64,000 bases of DNA, taken from the NCBI GenBank assembly GCA_047495785.1, contig JBLDXI010000020.1, forward strand, positions 1,116,001 through 1,180,000, written 5' to 3'. Below the pieces are notes generated by a model. The model was not told the DNA's origin. It did not search any database and worked only from the letters and a program-made list of their open reading frames with translations. The DNA is from Lepidodermella squamata (Eukaryota > Gastrotricha). This document shows, piece by piece, positions 1 through 11,407 of this stretch (its first letter is position 1; each line of letters starts with the position of its first letter). Position numbers and translations under genes: made by a program.

Positions 1-30
1 GATGATTTACCGGCGTAAAGTCTCCAAGAT

Positions 31-2011
31 TTACCGGCCAAGCGCGAATAGCTCATGGGCTGTACTACGCCGCACTCTACCAGCCGACATTTCGCGCCTC
101 TCGACCCTGCCCTGGCACATGTGATAGAAAACCATCGCAAGAGAAATCGCAATGAAAACAGCAGAGCTCAAAATTGAAACGACCATAGCAACGTAACGTC
201 GAGTTTGGCTCTCGCTCGAAATGTAGTAATAGCTATTGGCGAAATAAATCAGCTCTTCAGAATCGCCACTCTCCTCGAGTCGGCAATGCGAATGGGCGCG
301 ACCAAAGAAAAAATGACCGGAAATTTTATCACTGCATTCGAAGTTGAGGAAATTCGTAGCTGATGAATATTCAGCAAAAGCCTCTTTAAAAGCTTCCCGA
401 GGTTCAGACGATTGACGGTAGAGAGTTAACTGAAGTTCAGAAGGCGCCTCCCCAGCCGAGTCGAAGCCGAACTTGCAATTCGAGGTAACATTTGGAAGGC
501 TGACTTTGAACGATGTCCGCCGGATGTAGTTGTACAACATCGAGCCATTGCGGATCATTGATCTACACGTAGCGATTGCACAATTTGATTTAAGCACTTT
601 TTTGATAGCATTAGTTCCGGCTAATAGGGCTCTCGTCAATGATTCCAGGCTGTTTGGAACATCAATTGTTAACATTGAGGTGTTTGAAACCATTTTCCGC
701 CAAGAAAATGGATCTTTACAGCTGTTCATTTCGTTTGCACTGACGAGTCCAACTTCTGCATTGACAAGGCGGGTTGAATTCCTAATCATAGCGCTAAATA
801 ATAAAAAATAACGATTATCATTGAATATTTCAAATCCAAGGCCTACCTGGTGAAAACGGTGTATTTCTGGTAATTTCTTGCTATTTTTGCCAATTTTATA
901 GCTCTGAGAAGAGTTGCCGTACCCTCCTCGCCGCAAATGCAAATCACGCCAGGAACTTTTGCATATTGTGAAAGACTTTTCCCAATGAAAACCACATCCA
1001 TAGAACTGCCGGTGAGGATCAAATCAGCCGCGATGGTAACGCCAACTTTAGCTAGTTCGGCCCTCATAACGCGAGCGCCAACTTCAGACTCGTATGAATT
1101 GCTGGAATGCACGAGGTCGACATATCGCCATTTGATAACTTTTCCGATGAGAGCGGCAAAAACTTGAATTTTAACCTTGTCAGATGGCACTGTCCTTGCC
1201 AGAAGGGGGAAGCGATTTCGATCACTGAGCTCAGCTGACTTGGAAGTGTATTCAATCTAGTTGAAAAAAATTATGAAACAAATAAGAAAAAGTATAAATT
1301 AAAAAAAGCGATTAAAAAATCCGCCTTAAAATTTCTGGGTCATATTTTTGTATTTTTTTGAATTTTTGAATTGTGTTATCATTTGAGCGTTCCAATTTTT
1401 TCTCCGTTCAAAATGCACGATTTTTTTTTAAAACACTCAAAATCACGAGATGTGTCTTGGAACCCGGTACCAGCCCGGTACCAGTGCCGGAACCAGCCAA
1501 TGTTACTTTGATGACCACGATGGAAAAGTTTCAAAATCGCCCACCGTTCAAAGTGGATGAATAATATGTCTTTTATTTGTTTACTTACCAAAGGAATATT
1601 GAGCTTATGAAGTTTTGAAGCGACGCTAGCTGTTACACCGCCTCTTCCATCGCAAATGACGAAAGCAACAGTTCGATTATTAGCAACCCTAGCGTTGCTC
1701 CATTTTTCTATTTTCGACGATGCTAATTTCGGCGAGGAACACGAATCGATAACTTCAAAGTCGAGCTTGAACAATTTGTTATTGAAGTATTCATCATTCA
1801 GCTCCCATATCATTCGCCTGGCGTAGCGTACGATTTGCGTGCTACCTGGTACCGAAGAGTTACAAGTGTTATTTCGCCCCTGATTGAGAGGTAGGATAAA
1901 TCCGACTGTCACTACATTGTACTGTGATCGGCTATCAAAACTTGCTGAGTCGAAAAATATTAGAGACAAGTAGGCAATAAGGGCAATATAGTTGTCAATA
2001 CGTCGAAGCAT
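31..2011 (-). CDS. ANF-receptor/mGluR-like ligand-binding protein with one TM segment, 3' end uncertain or beyond the left edge
   Basis: Three exons read from right to left: 2011-1589, 1256-847 and 793 to about 35. The ATG at 2011 is chosen because it opens a hydrophobic signal peptide; an upstream in-frame start would put a polar stretch first. Joining the exons gives a periplasmic-binding-like fold with the hallmark segment AELSDRNRFPLLARTVPSD, as in metabotropic glutamate, GABA-B and natriuretic-peptide receptors. Near the end there is a single membrane span (YVAMVVSILSSAVFIAISLA) followed by a basic tail. The last exon either stops at TAA 33-31 (531 aa, short tail like an NPR-C clearance receptor) or is spliced at the GT donor at 34 into exons outside the window, for example a guanylate cyclase. 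Introns are 332 and 53 bp. The receptor fold is fairly sure; the effector domain is unknown. Confidence 0.7.
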
Positions 2012-2517
2012 AATGACAATAATGTTATTTTTATGACCGCCATTCAAGGCCGTGGTCGATAAAATTGCACACTTATGAATATTGGCGAGACCAGGCTGAT
2101 GTTTGTCCAAGACTTTGCATAAAAATACAGCGCACTTTTATCATTATTGCGCTCGTATTGTAACCGCCAAAAATCAATTACATTCATGACGCACAATGTG
2201 TTGACTCATTAACTGCGATAAAAAACGACTTTTCGTGAATTTTGTCATTTTTATTTCTTATTTTAAAAGAGCCACACCTTGAAATGGACAGCAATAATTA
2301 ACATGATCACGAGATTTTTTATACGACAACGCCCCTTCGAGACTAATGAGATAAGACGACCTCCGGCTGGCATTTCCAAGCACCTAAGTTCGAATTATTA
2401 TATCGTGGACTTTAATTTTCGTCGAGTGCTGCTCATCATTTGGAGACAGAAAACAAGTTTAAATTTGTAAGAAAAAGGAGCACGCGAGTAATCGATATGA
2501 CGAGACGTTGTTTACTC

Positions 2518-4974
2518 TCAATGTTTTGAACTTGATTTGCCGTGAGCTGATTTTGAGGTCGAATCAAGGTTAAGAGTTTGACCGTGTGGATTTGGGGTCC
2601 CCGAAGTTACAGCAAGATCTTCTATGCTCGGTTTCACGATTTCCCGCCGCGTTAACCTTGCTATTATCAAAGGGTAAAAAGCCGCAATAGAAGCTGCCAA
2701 AGTGAAAAATAGGAGACCGAATGCCCAAATGATATTCTTCGCGATATTTCCACCGATCGCTTGAACCGCGATTAAAACGAGCCCATAAATTGTAGCGGCA
2801 ATGATTGCGCCGAATCTAATTGAAATGACCTCATGCTTCAAATACGGCGGAACACAGGCGTGGCGTAGATTGTATGACACTAAAACGGATCCTATAATAG
2901 GAATGGCGTTGAAAGCAGCGAACGCAACATCCCAGTAGAAATTGAACCGCGAGAAGCAAATTCTTGTTGTAACATCAAAGTAATAGTCCTCCGACTCGTC
3001 GAAAGCCGGCGGCGTAACTACGTCAATCCGGCGAAGGAAGCCGAAAGTTCCGAATCTAATGACAAGAACAGCCACGTTCACCAGGGCAATGACAGTCAAA
3101 ATAGCGTTAGAGTATATTTTGAAGGTAGAGAAATGATCGTGAATCATCGCGGCGTCCTCTGGGCTTATAATCCCTGGCAAAGTCCGCCGCCTAAGCTGCT
3201 TTCGCTCTGAAGCATTGAACGTGAAACGGCGCTCCGGAACGCTGAGCCGATGTCTGTTTTTCTTGAAAAATTTCGCCGCGAACGATATTTTATCGAAAAT
3301 TGACCCATTTACAAGACTTATTCCAAGAACTGTTAGGATTGATTTCAAGTTGCAGGTGGGAATAGAAACAGGAGATACAAAGATTACTGCAGAGCCCAAT
3401 AGGAAAACTGACCCTAATACCAGTAAAATATTGCCGGATTTGAGGTCCGTGATTCCATAAATTCCTCTCCTCTTCGATAGGACAAGACAAACAAATGCCT
3501 GACCAGCAAAACTTAAAGATGATAGGATTAAGACTATCAAAAATATTTCCGGTGTCATAGTCTCACGTTTATGAACTATTAAGGATAAATCCGGGGTCGG
3601 TTGGCCATTTTTAGTGTTCCATTTCAGGGCTGAATACCAGTCGATGGTATGATAACTCAAATTTTTAAGCGTGTAGCTAAAATTGCCGTTATGCCACATT
3701 CGTAGGACTATCCTCAGATTGTTCAGCTTCTTGTCGTACTGAGCTATCGATTGAAATCTGCTATCAGCTTCTAGCCGGTCCTGGGAGTAAAACAGCCGGT
3801 GTTGGAGACCCTCATATTTCGTTGTCGAAGCACTGTAATTAACAGCGCTCATGACTTGGTCTGAATTAGTCGAAAAATCTCTCAGTGTTAAATTTTGGAA
3901 ACGGCTCAGATTTTGCTCAGTTTGGTCCAAAGTTACCAGGGTTTGAAGCATGGCATCGTGGCAAGTGTACCGCCTGCCGTAGTCACTGGAGCGTGACGAG
4001 TTCGTCAACGTGTCCAACCGCTTTTCGAACTCGAAAATGTCGTAGCCGAGAGTTGTATTTTTGTTAAGACTTGCGACCAGTCCTTCGAAATTTCCAACGA
4101 AAATCGTTGCATCCAGCATGGTTAGAATCATCCCATTGTCGCAGTCCTTCGGCCAGGTCATATTTTGGATAAATGGGTCAAAATAAGCGTTAGCATAGGC
4201 GATGAATTGATACCGAGGACCTCTGAGTCCTTCTCGGTAAGCCAGGCACATAAACGCCATTAACCTGGGAGATTCATAGAACCCAAGAAAAACCACCCTG
4301 GCATTACTTGCCGTTAAAGATTGAATGATTTCAGCATCTTCGAAGGATATAACCGAGGCAAACCACACAACTGAGATCGATTCAGATTCGAATAGTTCGT
4401 AAAGGAATTTGGCGACTAAAAATTCCGAAATGTTGCCTGGAAAATAGACTATTCCAACTTGTTTCCATTTAGCGATGTTTTTAGCTAAATAGAGTTGCGG
4501 GACAAAGTTTGACTCCTGGGGAGTTACTCTTCGATATAAATTCGGGAATCGAATCCGATCTCCGGTGAAGATGGTCCCAGCGCACCAGGTAGCAAATTGA
4601 ACCATATTAAAATGGCGAACAATTCCTGTAATTGTTTGGCAAATGTAGTAGCTACCGACGATTGCTGGGGCGATGTACCCATCGGAAATACTGCCATCAA
4701 ATTTTGATAGGAATGACATGAGATTGACAGGGGAATTAGTTCCGAGAGATCCTTCATCTTGATAGGTGACTTTAATTTGATAACCGGGTAACAATTTCCC
4801 GTTTTTGTTAACTTCATCGACTGCAACTTGCATGGCAGCCTGGCAAATTTTGCCATCGGCTGGTTCACTGCCAGTGAAAGGAATTAAGGCCAAAAGGTTG
4901 AGAGTTTTGTTCTCCTGGTATGACTCAACAATAATGAACCCTGCGACAGCCAAGTACGATGTTAGCAGGTGCAT
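2518..4974 (-). CDS. Class C GPCR, GABA-B-receptor-like, intronless
   Basis: An uninterrupted 818-codon frame starts at an ATG followed by a signal peptide. Residues about 25-450 form an ANF_receptor/Venus-flytrap domain, with motifs such as FPNLYRRVTP matching the serine-loop and lobe-hinge region of GABA-B receptors. From about residue 478 there are seven hydrophobic segments. TM3 and its intracellular end (SLVNGSIFDKISFAAKFFKK) resemble the GABA-B type rather than mGluR, and there is no cysteine-rich linker between the two domains, as is usual for GABA-B receptors. The cytoplasmic tail is short and Ser-rich. It should couple an extracellular small ligand to G proteins at the plasma membrane; the ligand cannot be told from sequence by eye. 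The class C genes at 38.1 and 48.6 kb are paralogues with the same intronless layout. Confidence 0.88.
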   Translation of the reverse strand: MHLLTSYLAVAGFIIVESYQENKTLNLLALIPFTGSEPADGKICQAAMQVAVDEVNKNGKLLPGYQIKVTYQDEGSLGTNSPVNLMSFLSKFDGSISDGYIAPAIVGSYYICQTITGIVRHFNMVQFATWCAGTIFTGDRIRFPNLYRRVTPQESNFVPQLYLAKNIAKWKQVGIVYFPGNISEFLVAKFLYELFESESISVVWFASVISFEDAEIIQSLTASNARVVFLGFYESPRLMAFMCLAYREGLRGPRYQFIAYANAYFDPFIQNMTWPKDCDNGMILTMLDATIFVGNFEGLVASLNKNTTLGYDIFEFEKRLDTLTNSSRSSDYGRRYTCHDAMLQTLVTLDQTEQNLSRFQNLTLRDFSTNSDQVMSAVNYSASTTKYEGLQHRLFYSQDRLEADSRFQSIAQYDKKLNNLRIVLRMWHNGNFSYTLKNLSYHTIDWYSALKWNTKNGQPTPDLSLIVHKRETMTPEIFLIVLILSSLSFAGQAFVCLVLSKRRGIYGITDLKSGNILLVLGSVFLLGSAVIFVSPVSIPTCNLKSILTVLGISLVNGSIFDKISFAAKFFKKNRHRLSVPERRFTFNASERKQLRRRTLPGIISPEDAAMIHDHFSTFKIYSNAILTVIALVNVAVLVIRFGTFGFLRRIDVVTPPAFDESEDYYFDVTTRICFSRFNFYWDVAFAAFNAIPIIGSVLVSYNLRHACVPPYLKHEVISIRFGAIIAATIYGLVLIAVQAIGGNIAKNIIWAFGLLFFTLAASIAAFYPLIIARLTRREIVKPSIEDLAVTSGTPNPHGQTLNLDSTSKSAHGKSSSKH

Positions 4975-5128
4975 GATAAATATTTTATCTAAGAACGAAT
5001 TTCAGCTAGATGACGATCTCGTGTTCAATATTTGTTATAATGAACATAATTGGCGGCTAATTAAGATCTTTCTAGCCAGCAAAAATTTAACACCCGCGTC
5101 AATGAAAAGTGTAGGCAAGGCGCGGATT

Positions 5129-5136
5129 TTTTTATA
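5129..5136 (-). promoter_or_regulatory. TATA-box-like element upstream of the class C GPCR gene
   Basis: On the minus strand the sequence TATAAAAA lies about 155 bp upstream of the ATG at 4974. The distance allows a 5' UTR of roughly 120 bases. It is a short motif in AT-rich DNA, so it is only suggestive. Confidence 0.35.
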
Positions 5137-5380
5137 GCTTGATCGATTTTAATACACCAAAAAATAAGTCATTTGAGTGCTAGGTCAAACTGCTTGGAAA
5201 ATAGTTAACAAATTTTATTGACATCAGATTTCAACTTTGAGTAGCCTAAAAAACAAATCTAGCCGAAAAAAATTGCGCTGCAATTCAAAGTAAAAATTTG
5301 CTATGATTTTTTCTCATTATTGAAAATTCTGTGAGAAAGGCCACTAGAAATATACTCTCGAGACGTAATAAATATAGGCG

Positions 5381-5733
5381 TTATTTCTTGATATACTCGG
5401 CCTGAATGTTGTAGATACACTCCAGGTATAGCTTGTAGCGGACGAGAAAGGCTTGGGCGAATCCTGGCGCTTTGCTGTCAACTTCTTCTACCAAAGGCGC
5501 AAAGTCGCCTCGCTCTAAAGTTCAAAATTTCAAAATTCAAATGATGAAAACTGACCTGAAAACAAACCTATCAGCTCTTTGTTGCTACTAACTTTCCGGA
5601 CGATTGTTTTCAAGGTGTCCATAGGACTTTCGCCACATTGACCTTTCGAGCGGTGCGCTGCAGCTAATTCGATGGCCAAAATTAGGACAAAAGCGACGGA
5701 ACAGAACTTTGCAAGGTGATCATTACGCGCCAT
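5381..5733 (-). CDS. Small secreted protein, two-cysteine family member 1
   Basis: Two exons, 5733-5556 and 5514-5381, are separated by a 41-bp intron (GTCAG...TTTAG). The product is 103 aa. A signal peptide (hydrophobic run VAFVLILAIELAAA) is followed by a CGESP motif, then a helical stretch ending with APGF, RYKLYLECIY and a charged tail EYIKK. Two later tandem genes carry the same pattern: CG-x-(N/S)-P near the mature N-terminus and PG(F/S)...RY..(Y/F)(I/L).C(I/L)Y at the C-terminus, with the last intron in the same phase 1. The two cysteines could form a single disulfide joining the ends of a helical domain. I do not recognise the family. Secretion is inferred from the signal peptide. Confidence 0.72.
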
Positions 5734-6906
5734 TTTTTTAGCTAATTCTCCGGATTCAGCAAAATATAATCTATAAATAAAATAGAAAACAACTAATGTC
5801 TGCTGGGATAAGAGATTCGGCTCTTTTTCGCGATGTGAAATGAGAGTACGGAATGGCTGGAAACATATTATATTTAATCGGAGTGCATTACAGTATCATA
5901 TTCCAAAAAATGAGTCTCGTATTAATGAATCAATAACGGGGTATCAATAACCGACTGGCAGTGCCACTGCTCGCCAAATCAGCCTATTTATAGTTTATAC
6001 CAACAGAATTTGGTGTGGAATGCAAATATCTACTTCGCATTTCGCTGAGTGGGAGGCTTGCGCGGCAGTTTTTCAGAAGTTCCAAGCAACAAAAAATTTA
6101 CCTCAAGCAAATAGGAAAAGAAAGTTAAATTCCTCAAGGGACCGCGGCCAAAATAAACCGCCTGGCGTCTAGAAAATTATACGCAGCCCCTGCAATTTTT
6201 TTCTCGACGTCCGATGTTGACTTTATTATACGTCTTCCGGTGTGAGTAATAAAACGCGGGGACACGTAATTGATTTCCACCGTATAGCTAGACTTTCGCC
6301 GGTTTCCTGTAAACATACTTGTTCAGTTTTAGAAGAATTGTGACGATAAAAAAAAGAAGTGCGGAAACCTTTTGGCATACTCTTGATCGATCTGTTTCAA
6401 ACTACGAGTTCAGTTGAACTTGTTACCAAAAAAATATCTAAAATTCAAACCTTGACATTAATTATCTATAATTATTATACGCGTTGAAAGAGGTGTGTGC
6501 ACATTTTCGAACTTTTTTATTATCATTGCGTTTTTTGAATCTCCGATCAATAACGTAAACCAAGATTGCAACAAAACAAAACTTCCTCTTCTTTCCGCGC
6601 TCGCAGTTCCTCTTGCTATATAAGCTAATGGACCTCGATCGAACTTCCGAGGGTGTTGCACCACGATAGCTATCAGCATTCACATTCAGATACGAAAAGT
6701 ATAATAGTTAGCCTATAGAGGTGGGTCAAAAACTCTTGGAAACGGCGGTTGTTAAAGATTTCAGCGGGCATTATGATGTAAGTGATGTCGATGAATGAAA
6801 CTAAGTGAAAAAAAGATAGGGACGCTGAATCGAAACCGCTCATCATAGATTAATAGCTTTTGATTTGGGCTGATTGCTGAGAGATGAATATGGGCTGATA
6901 CTACGA
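5734..6906 (-). other. Intergenic stretch between the first two small secreted genes
   Basis: I see no convincing gene here. Open frames at 6458-6683 overlap in two frames on one strand and have no domain or splice support. A TATATAAG-like string near 6617 has no obvious gene to serve. Confidence 0.4.
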
Positions 6907-7341
6907 CTAGATATAATCCGCCTCTTGCTTGTAAATGCAGTCGATGTAAGCCTTGTATCTGTTGTTAAATGTGACCGTAAAGCCAGGGTATTTCATTTCG
7001 AGCTTCTTCAGTAAATTCACAGCGTTCGCTAAAAATGAGGAAAAAATCCGGAAACAATTAAGGCGGAGTTTTTTGAATTGTCTTTCACCTGGGCTTTCGC
7101 CTAGAAGTTGAGTGCCACCTCCGATGAAAATCTGCAAGCGATGTAGGGGATTCACTCCACATGAAGATTCCACCCGACTTTGGCCTTGATTTCGGACTTT
7201 TTTGCCTGGTTTCGCGCCGACGGCATCTGCGCTTAGAGACATTAGGGCGATAAGTAGTACGGTGAGGAGGATAATTGGAAGACGGCTATTCAGCTCCCGA
7301 CACCGCCGTCGGCTCCGCGTTGATAAAAAACTCTCAATCAT
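6907..7341 (-). CDS. Small secreted protein, two-cysteine family member 2
   Basis: Exons 7341-7089 and 7028-6907 are joined across a 60-bp GT-AG intron (phase 1, as in the sister genes), giving 124 aa. The ATG at 7341 is preferred to the one at 7440 because it puts the hydrophobic stretch LPIILLTVLLIALMSLSADA in signal-peptide position after a basic N-region. The mature part starts with Lys/Arg-rich sequence and then CGVNPLHRL, aligning with CGESP and CGTNP in the neighbours. The C-terminus KYPGFTVTFNNRYKAYIDC plus IYKQEADYI matches member 1 almost position for position. Without the intron removed, the open frame reads on through non-conserved sequence, which supports the splice. The function is unknown; an extracellular role is likely. 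Confidence 0.72.
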   Translation of the reverse strand: MIESFLSTRSRRRCRELNSRLPIILLTVLLIALMSLSADAVGAKPGKKVRNQGQSRVESSCGVNPLHRLQIFIGGGTQLLGESPGERQFKKLRLNCFRIFSSFLANAVNLLKKLEMKYPGFTVTFNNRYKAYIDCIYKQEADYI

Positions 7342-8639
7342 AATCAACTCGCCAGTTTTTATGATGGCGAATTCACTATAGATGACAAACAAAAAAATAT
7401 TGAGATATATTATCTGTAATTTTACGAACGTCTCGAACATTCGACTTCCGCTGCGGAACTCAGTCTGATCTAGCTATTGATACCTCGGAAGTAGGAGTGT
7501 ATTAAAAATTCAAGGGCGTTGGCGGCAGATGGCTGGCTGAGGCCTGTGGAAATCACTCAGTTGCGTCTTTCCGCATTGTCTATATCCGGGGGCAGCCCGC
7601 GCGTGCGCAGCCATGGGAGGCCGACACGTTTTAGCTAATTTTTTAACGCGATTCATCTCGGCCTCGGTCGCGTGGAGACGCAGAGTGTAAATTGATTGTT
7701 TTTTTCCACTTCTTGGCAAATATAAGGAATACCTACATAAATCAGAGGCTATATTCAAGTTGCTAGACAACGCTTGTTTCTAGTGCTGGCATTAAATGGG
7801 ACCCACGCGTCGAAAAAAAGCACAATAGTAGGGTCTAATTGATGCTTCAAGTGACTGGTTCATTTTAGGGTTCTAATTAGCGGCGAGGCTATAGACGCTT
7901 GCCTTCGGCCAAAAGCGTGTGACGGCTTAGCTTTGTCTTCATTTAATGAAGATTTACCTGTGCTAGTTTGGGCAATAATTATCCTCGAAAATCGCGACAT
8001 GTATGATTATAGACGGCTGATCGTGTTCATTCATGAAAACCAGGCTTATCGGTATTTACTTGTGTGATTTCCTGTGAGAAATTCTCGCTATGGGAAATTG
8101 AAGTTTATAGTAAATTTTTCTCGTTCGGAAATTATAGCATGTCGAGCCTGGTAATAAATATTCAAGCGGCTGAATTCAATCATTAGTCGCTTCCTCAATC
8201 GAGTGTTTTTTTTCTTGTTGGGCTGAAAAAATGGGGACGCACGGCAAAAGCCCACGTTTTTTGCCAACTCCAAGCTCAGGAATTTTATGGGAGAAACGAG
8301 TCTCGGAATTTATTCACAGAATATCCTTTAGCGGAAAAAATTTCGCCGAAAAAAATTGCGGAACCTAATTTTCGATGAGCAAAGGGTCGATTTTTGGATA
8401 TTTCTACGAAATTAAGGCAATGAATGAATTCTACAGGGAAGAATGCGTCTTATACAGAATTTTTCGCTGTATTTAATGATGATATATTACCAATTATGTT
8501 GATCAATCAGGACATCCTTGAAAGTTTCGAAAAGTGGCTTTAGGCCCATTTAAAATTCCGAAATTTGGTTCCGCTACAAGTAGGACCCATTTATTTATTG
8601 CGTCATGTATCAAATTTTATTTAATTTCAGCAAAAATGA
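7342..8639 (-). other. Intergenic stretch between small secreted genes 2 and 3
   Basis: An 86-codon frame at 7510-7770 and a 61-codon frame at 8088-8273 lack signal peptides, domains or resemblance to the neighbouring family. I treat both as chance frames. Nothing else is evident. Confidence 0.4.
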
Positions 8640-9213
8640 TCATCTAACCATGTCTGATCTCAGGTAAAGACAACGAATAAAAACTAGATAGCGTTCTAAT
8701 AGAACTTTATTCGAGCCAGGAAACCATCGTTCCATCAGGGTGAACAAAACGCTAGGCGGCAATTGATTGCTTGGATTATTCAAATCTAAATTTGGAAAAT
8801 GAACAAATTAATGAAATAAATTCTAATATTTTAAGGAGGCTGTTATTACCTTGCCCGCGAAATAGCATTTTTGCAAAGTTGTCCTTCGCCTTAATCAAAG
8901 GATTAGTACCGCAGTCTTGCTGCGAGTCCAAAGTTGTAACACCGCTGCTGATGGATGAAAGAGATCCTAACATTTGGGCCAGGTGAATGTCATTCATAGG
9001 ACCAAGGGTACTTAGTCGTTTGCCATCTGTCACCAGAGGCAGCTGCTTATTAGTTGCTAGATCAACCAACACCGATGTTAGTATTGTCTTCGCTGTTGTA
9101 GTTGTCTGGTCTGCTCTGGCAGATGATTGCTGACCGGCGAGAAGCCACGTTAAAAACAAACTCATAGTGCAGCACATGGGTGATTTTCGGCTTACAAAAA
9201 ATGGGAATGCCAT
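8640..9213 (-). CDS. Small secreted protein, two-cysteine family member 3
   Basis: Exons 9213-8850 and 8785-8640 flank a 64-bp GT-AG intron in phase 1, giving 169 aa. There is an N-terminal signal region (CTMSLFLTWLLAGQQSSARA). A long Thr/Ser/Leu-rich insert unlike the sister genes precedes the family start CGTNPLIKAKDNFAKMLF. Exon 2 supplies the C-terminal signature LMERWFPG, then ERYLVFIRCLYLRSDMVR. A polyadenylation signal AATAAA follows the stop within about 15 bases on the minus strand, confirming the 3' end. This is the most diverged copy: PGF has become PGS and the pre-domain is extended. The function is unknown. Membership rests on the matched cysteines, the RY..(Y/F)..C(I/L)Y motif, intron phase and tandem position. 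Confidence 0.68.
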
Positions 9214-9245
9214 GATTTAGCTGGACACAGCGCTTTTTTCGCAAA

Positions 9246-9252
9246 ATATATA
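9246..9252 (-). promoter_or_regulatory. TATA-like element upstream of small secreted gene 3
   Basis: The minus strand reads CCTATATATTTTG just 33-40 bp upstream of the ATG at 9213, which would give a very short 5' UTR. The motif is a reasonable TATA box but unproven. Confidence 0.35.
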
Positions 9253-9871
9253 GGTTTATTTCAACTGCCGGACCTGATTGATGAACTTTGTCGAAATTGA
9301 AAGGTGTGTTTGACGTAAGAGCGGTGCGAAACGACTCGTCGCCTGCATGTTTACGTCACGACAAGTCGGGCGAAATTATTTTCAAATTTCAATCAACGCT
9401 AAAATAAACGTGGGCTAATTAATATTGCGCTTCACTTTTTAATTATATTTTAAATATCATCACAGTATAGCGAAGAACGCGATCGCCTTATGGCGTGTCC
9501 CCACAGAAAGCAAACTTATGTCGCTGGGTTTGTTTTGCTGTTCGACGTGGGCTGGTCAATTTGCTATAAGTAAGGTGACGATGCGACTGTTTCTCACATT
9601 TCTCGCACAGCGTAGGAATACCAATCTTACGAAATTGTGTGAAATTATTATCATTGATTACTTATTACTATGCCGGAAGAAGCGACGAGGCCTTAATATG
9701 GGCGAAAATCAAAATAAAATGACGGGAAAATTGAATTTAAACGGCGCTTTTAGCTCCAGTTATTTTCACGGTTCAGCGAGGACTCGGTTGATTGAATTGC
9801 GGGAAAAAAGATGAGCGAGTGCTTTAGGTTCCGTAGAATAAATTGCAATTTTTTTCGAGTCTTGACTGGAT
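9253..9871. other. Intergenic stretch before the class A GPCR
   Basis: A 98-codon plus-strand frame at 9518-9814 has no signal peptide or family likeness and ends before the GPCR start. I see no supported gene; promoter elements for the GPCR presumably lie here. Confidence 0.35.
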
Positions 9872-11313
9872 ATGGCGTTATCAGCACTAATGACGAATGG
9901 CCTATTCGGCATCAATCATAATGCGACGTCAAGTCCGGCATCAGAAAACGATACTCTGGCGCTGGCTTATGAGCGCTTTTTCGCCGAGCTATCGCGCAAT
10001 CTTAGCCTCACTACAACCGAAGCGCCGGAAATGACGATACCAATCGCCGTAATCATCAGCAATTTATCAGTAATTCTAACAAACATCTCCCACGCTCCAC
10101 CTTGCACGAAAGTTAAAGAGCTACATGTTGTCGAGAAGACATTCTACGGCGTATTAGTGCCGTTCATTTGCCTGCTTGGCATCGGGCTGAACATCCTGCT
10201 TTTAGTCACCCTTGGCAGTCACGGCAGATTCAAGTCGTCAACGCATGTCTACTACCGATTCATCGCAATTTGCCACATATTTTCATTGGCGAGCTATGTT
10301 GCCGATTATGTTGACGCGGTTTTCATCCGAAATAGCCTGATCAGCAGTATATTAGTCGCGTATATCGACTGGCCGATTTCGTCGTTCACGGGGACGCTGT
10401 CCTTACTCTACATAGTCGCAGCGGCTATAGATCGATTTTTCTACCTCTACAAGCCGGTGATTGACGACCGGGCGATGAACAACCGAACAACACTGGCTGT
10501 TGTTGTAGGCGTGAGCCTAGCTGGTTTCGTGGCTCTGTTCAACTCGCCGAGAATGTTCGCCTATACAGTCGATTTTAAAACGGGCTGTAAAAGCACGAGG
10601 TGGGGCCATAGCGTTGAAACGGAATGGTTTATCACGTATTCGTACGTTCGCATCATTTTCTACCACGCTGGTTCGATATTTTTGCTACTCATGTTCAACG
10701 CAATGTTAATCGATCGATTAAAAAGGTGAGCACAAAAAATAATAATTTTTTCTCAAAATTTAATGTTTTTATTGACAGGTTAAATAAATTTCACATTAAT
10801 TATGTCATTGCTGCGTTGTGTGATCGTCGGGCCAAATTGCGTCGTTATCAGGAGCGATCGTTGACCTTGACATTATTGGTGTCAATTTTTGTGACCTTAC
10901 TTGGAGAACGTAATTATCCTCATTAATTATCATGTGAAATTTTTTATAACTTATCTAATGATTTAGTGCCGGCTTTATTTCTCAATCCTCTCAGTGCCGT
11001 TTTGCTGTGGAAAATCAATTCGAACAGCGAAAAATTTCTAGAAATGCGCCGCGTCGGTAAAGTTCTGCTAATCCTCGAGTACGCCGGCAATTTCTTCATC
11101 TGCTTCTTTTTCGATAAAACATTTCGAACGGCGTTTTCGGCGCTGCTCAACAAATGGCGAATGCCGTGTTGCCGTTCGGTTGACAAAATGGCAACGCTGC
11201 GTGGCATGCGGGGTAGTGTTTCCTTACCTCCGGAATTCTACGAAAATCCAGCCTTGGCTGAGCGGAGGGTACGCAGAACCACGCTGGTTCGAAGAACTAC
11301 GACACCGTTCTAA
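9872..11313 (+). CDS. Class A (rhodopsin-like) GPCR, peptide-receptor-like
   Basis: Three exons, 9872-10725, 10779-10909 and 10967-11313, give 443 aa. The extracellular N-terminus has several NxS/T sites. TM1 (LVPFICLLGIGLNILLLVTL) begins near residue 93. TM3 ends in DRF in place of DRY. TM5 precedes the first intron. After splicing, TM6 (LTLTLLVSIFVTLLGELPAL) crosses the second exon junction, and TM7 is followed by an FFFDKTFR-like helix 8. The layout resembles FMRFamide/myosuppressin-type neuropeptide receptors, and the segment NSPRMFAYTVD after TM4 recurs as NIPRMFALSID in the gene at 33.2-34.1 kb, so the two are paralogues. AATAAA lies about 20 bp past the stop. It ends about 95 bp from the convergent giant lectin gene. 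The ligand is unknown. Confidence 0.85.
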
Positions 11314-11407
11314 AACTCACCTTAATTTCAACAAAAATAAACTAAAATGAAGCAAATGATAAGAAACTAAAATGCAAATAAAACTGAAGCAAACGAATTT
11401 TTTAGTC

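Noticed and set aside
1440-1500. Repeated CCCGGTACCAG string in an intron
   Set aside because: Only two and a half short copies; likely chance or slippage within the 332-bp intron of the ANF-type receptor gene.
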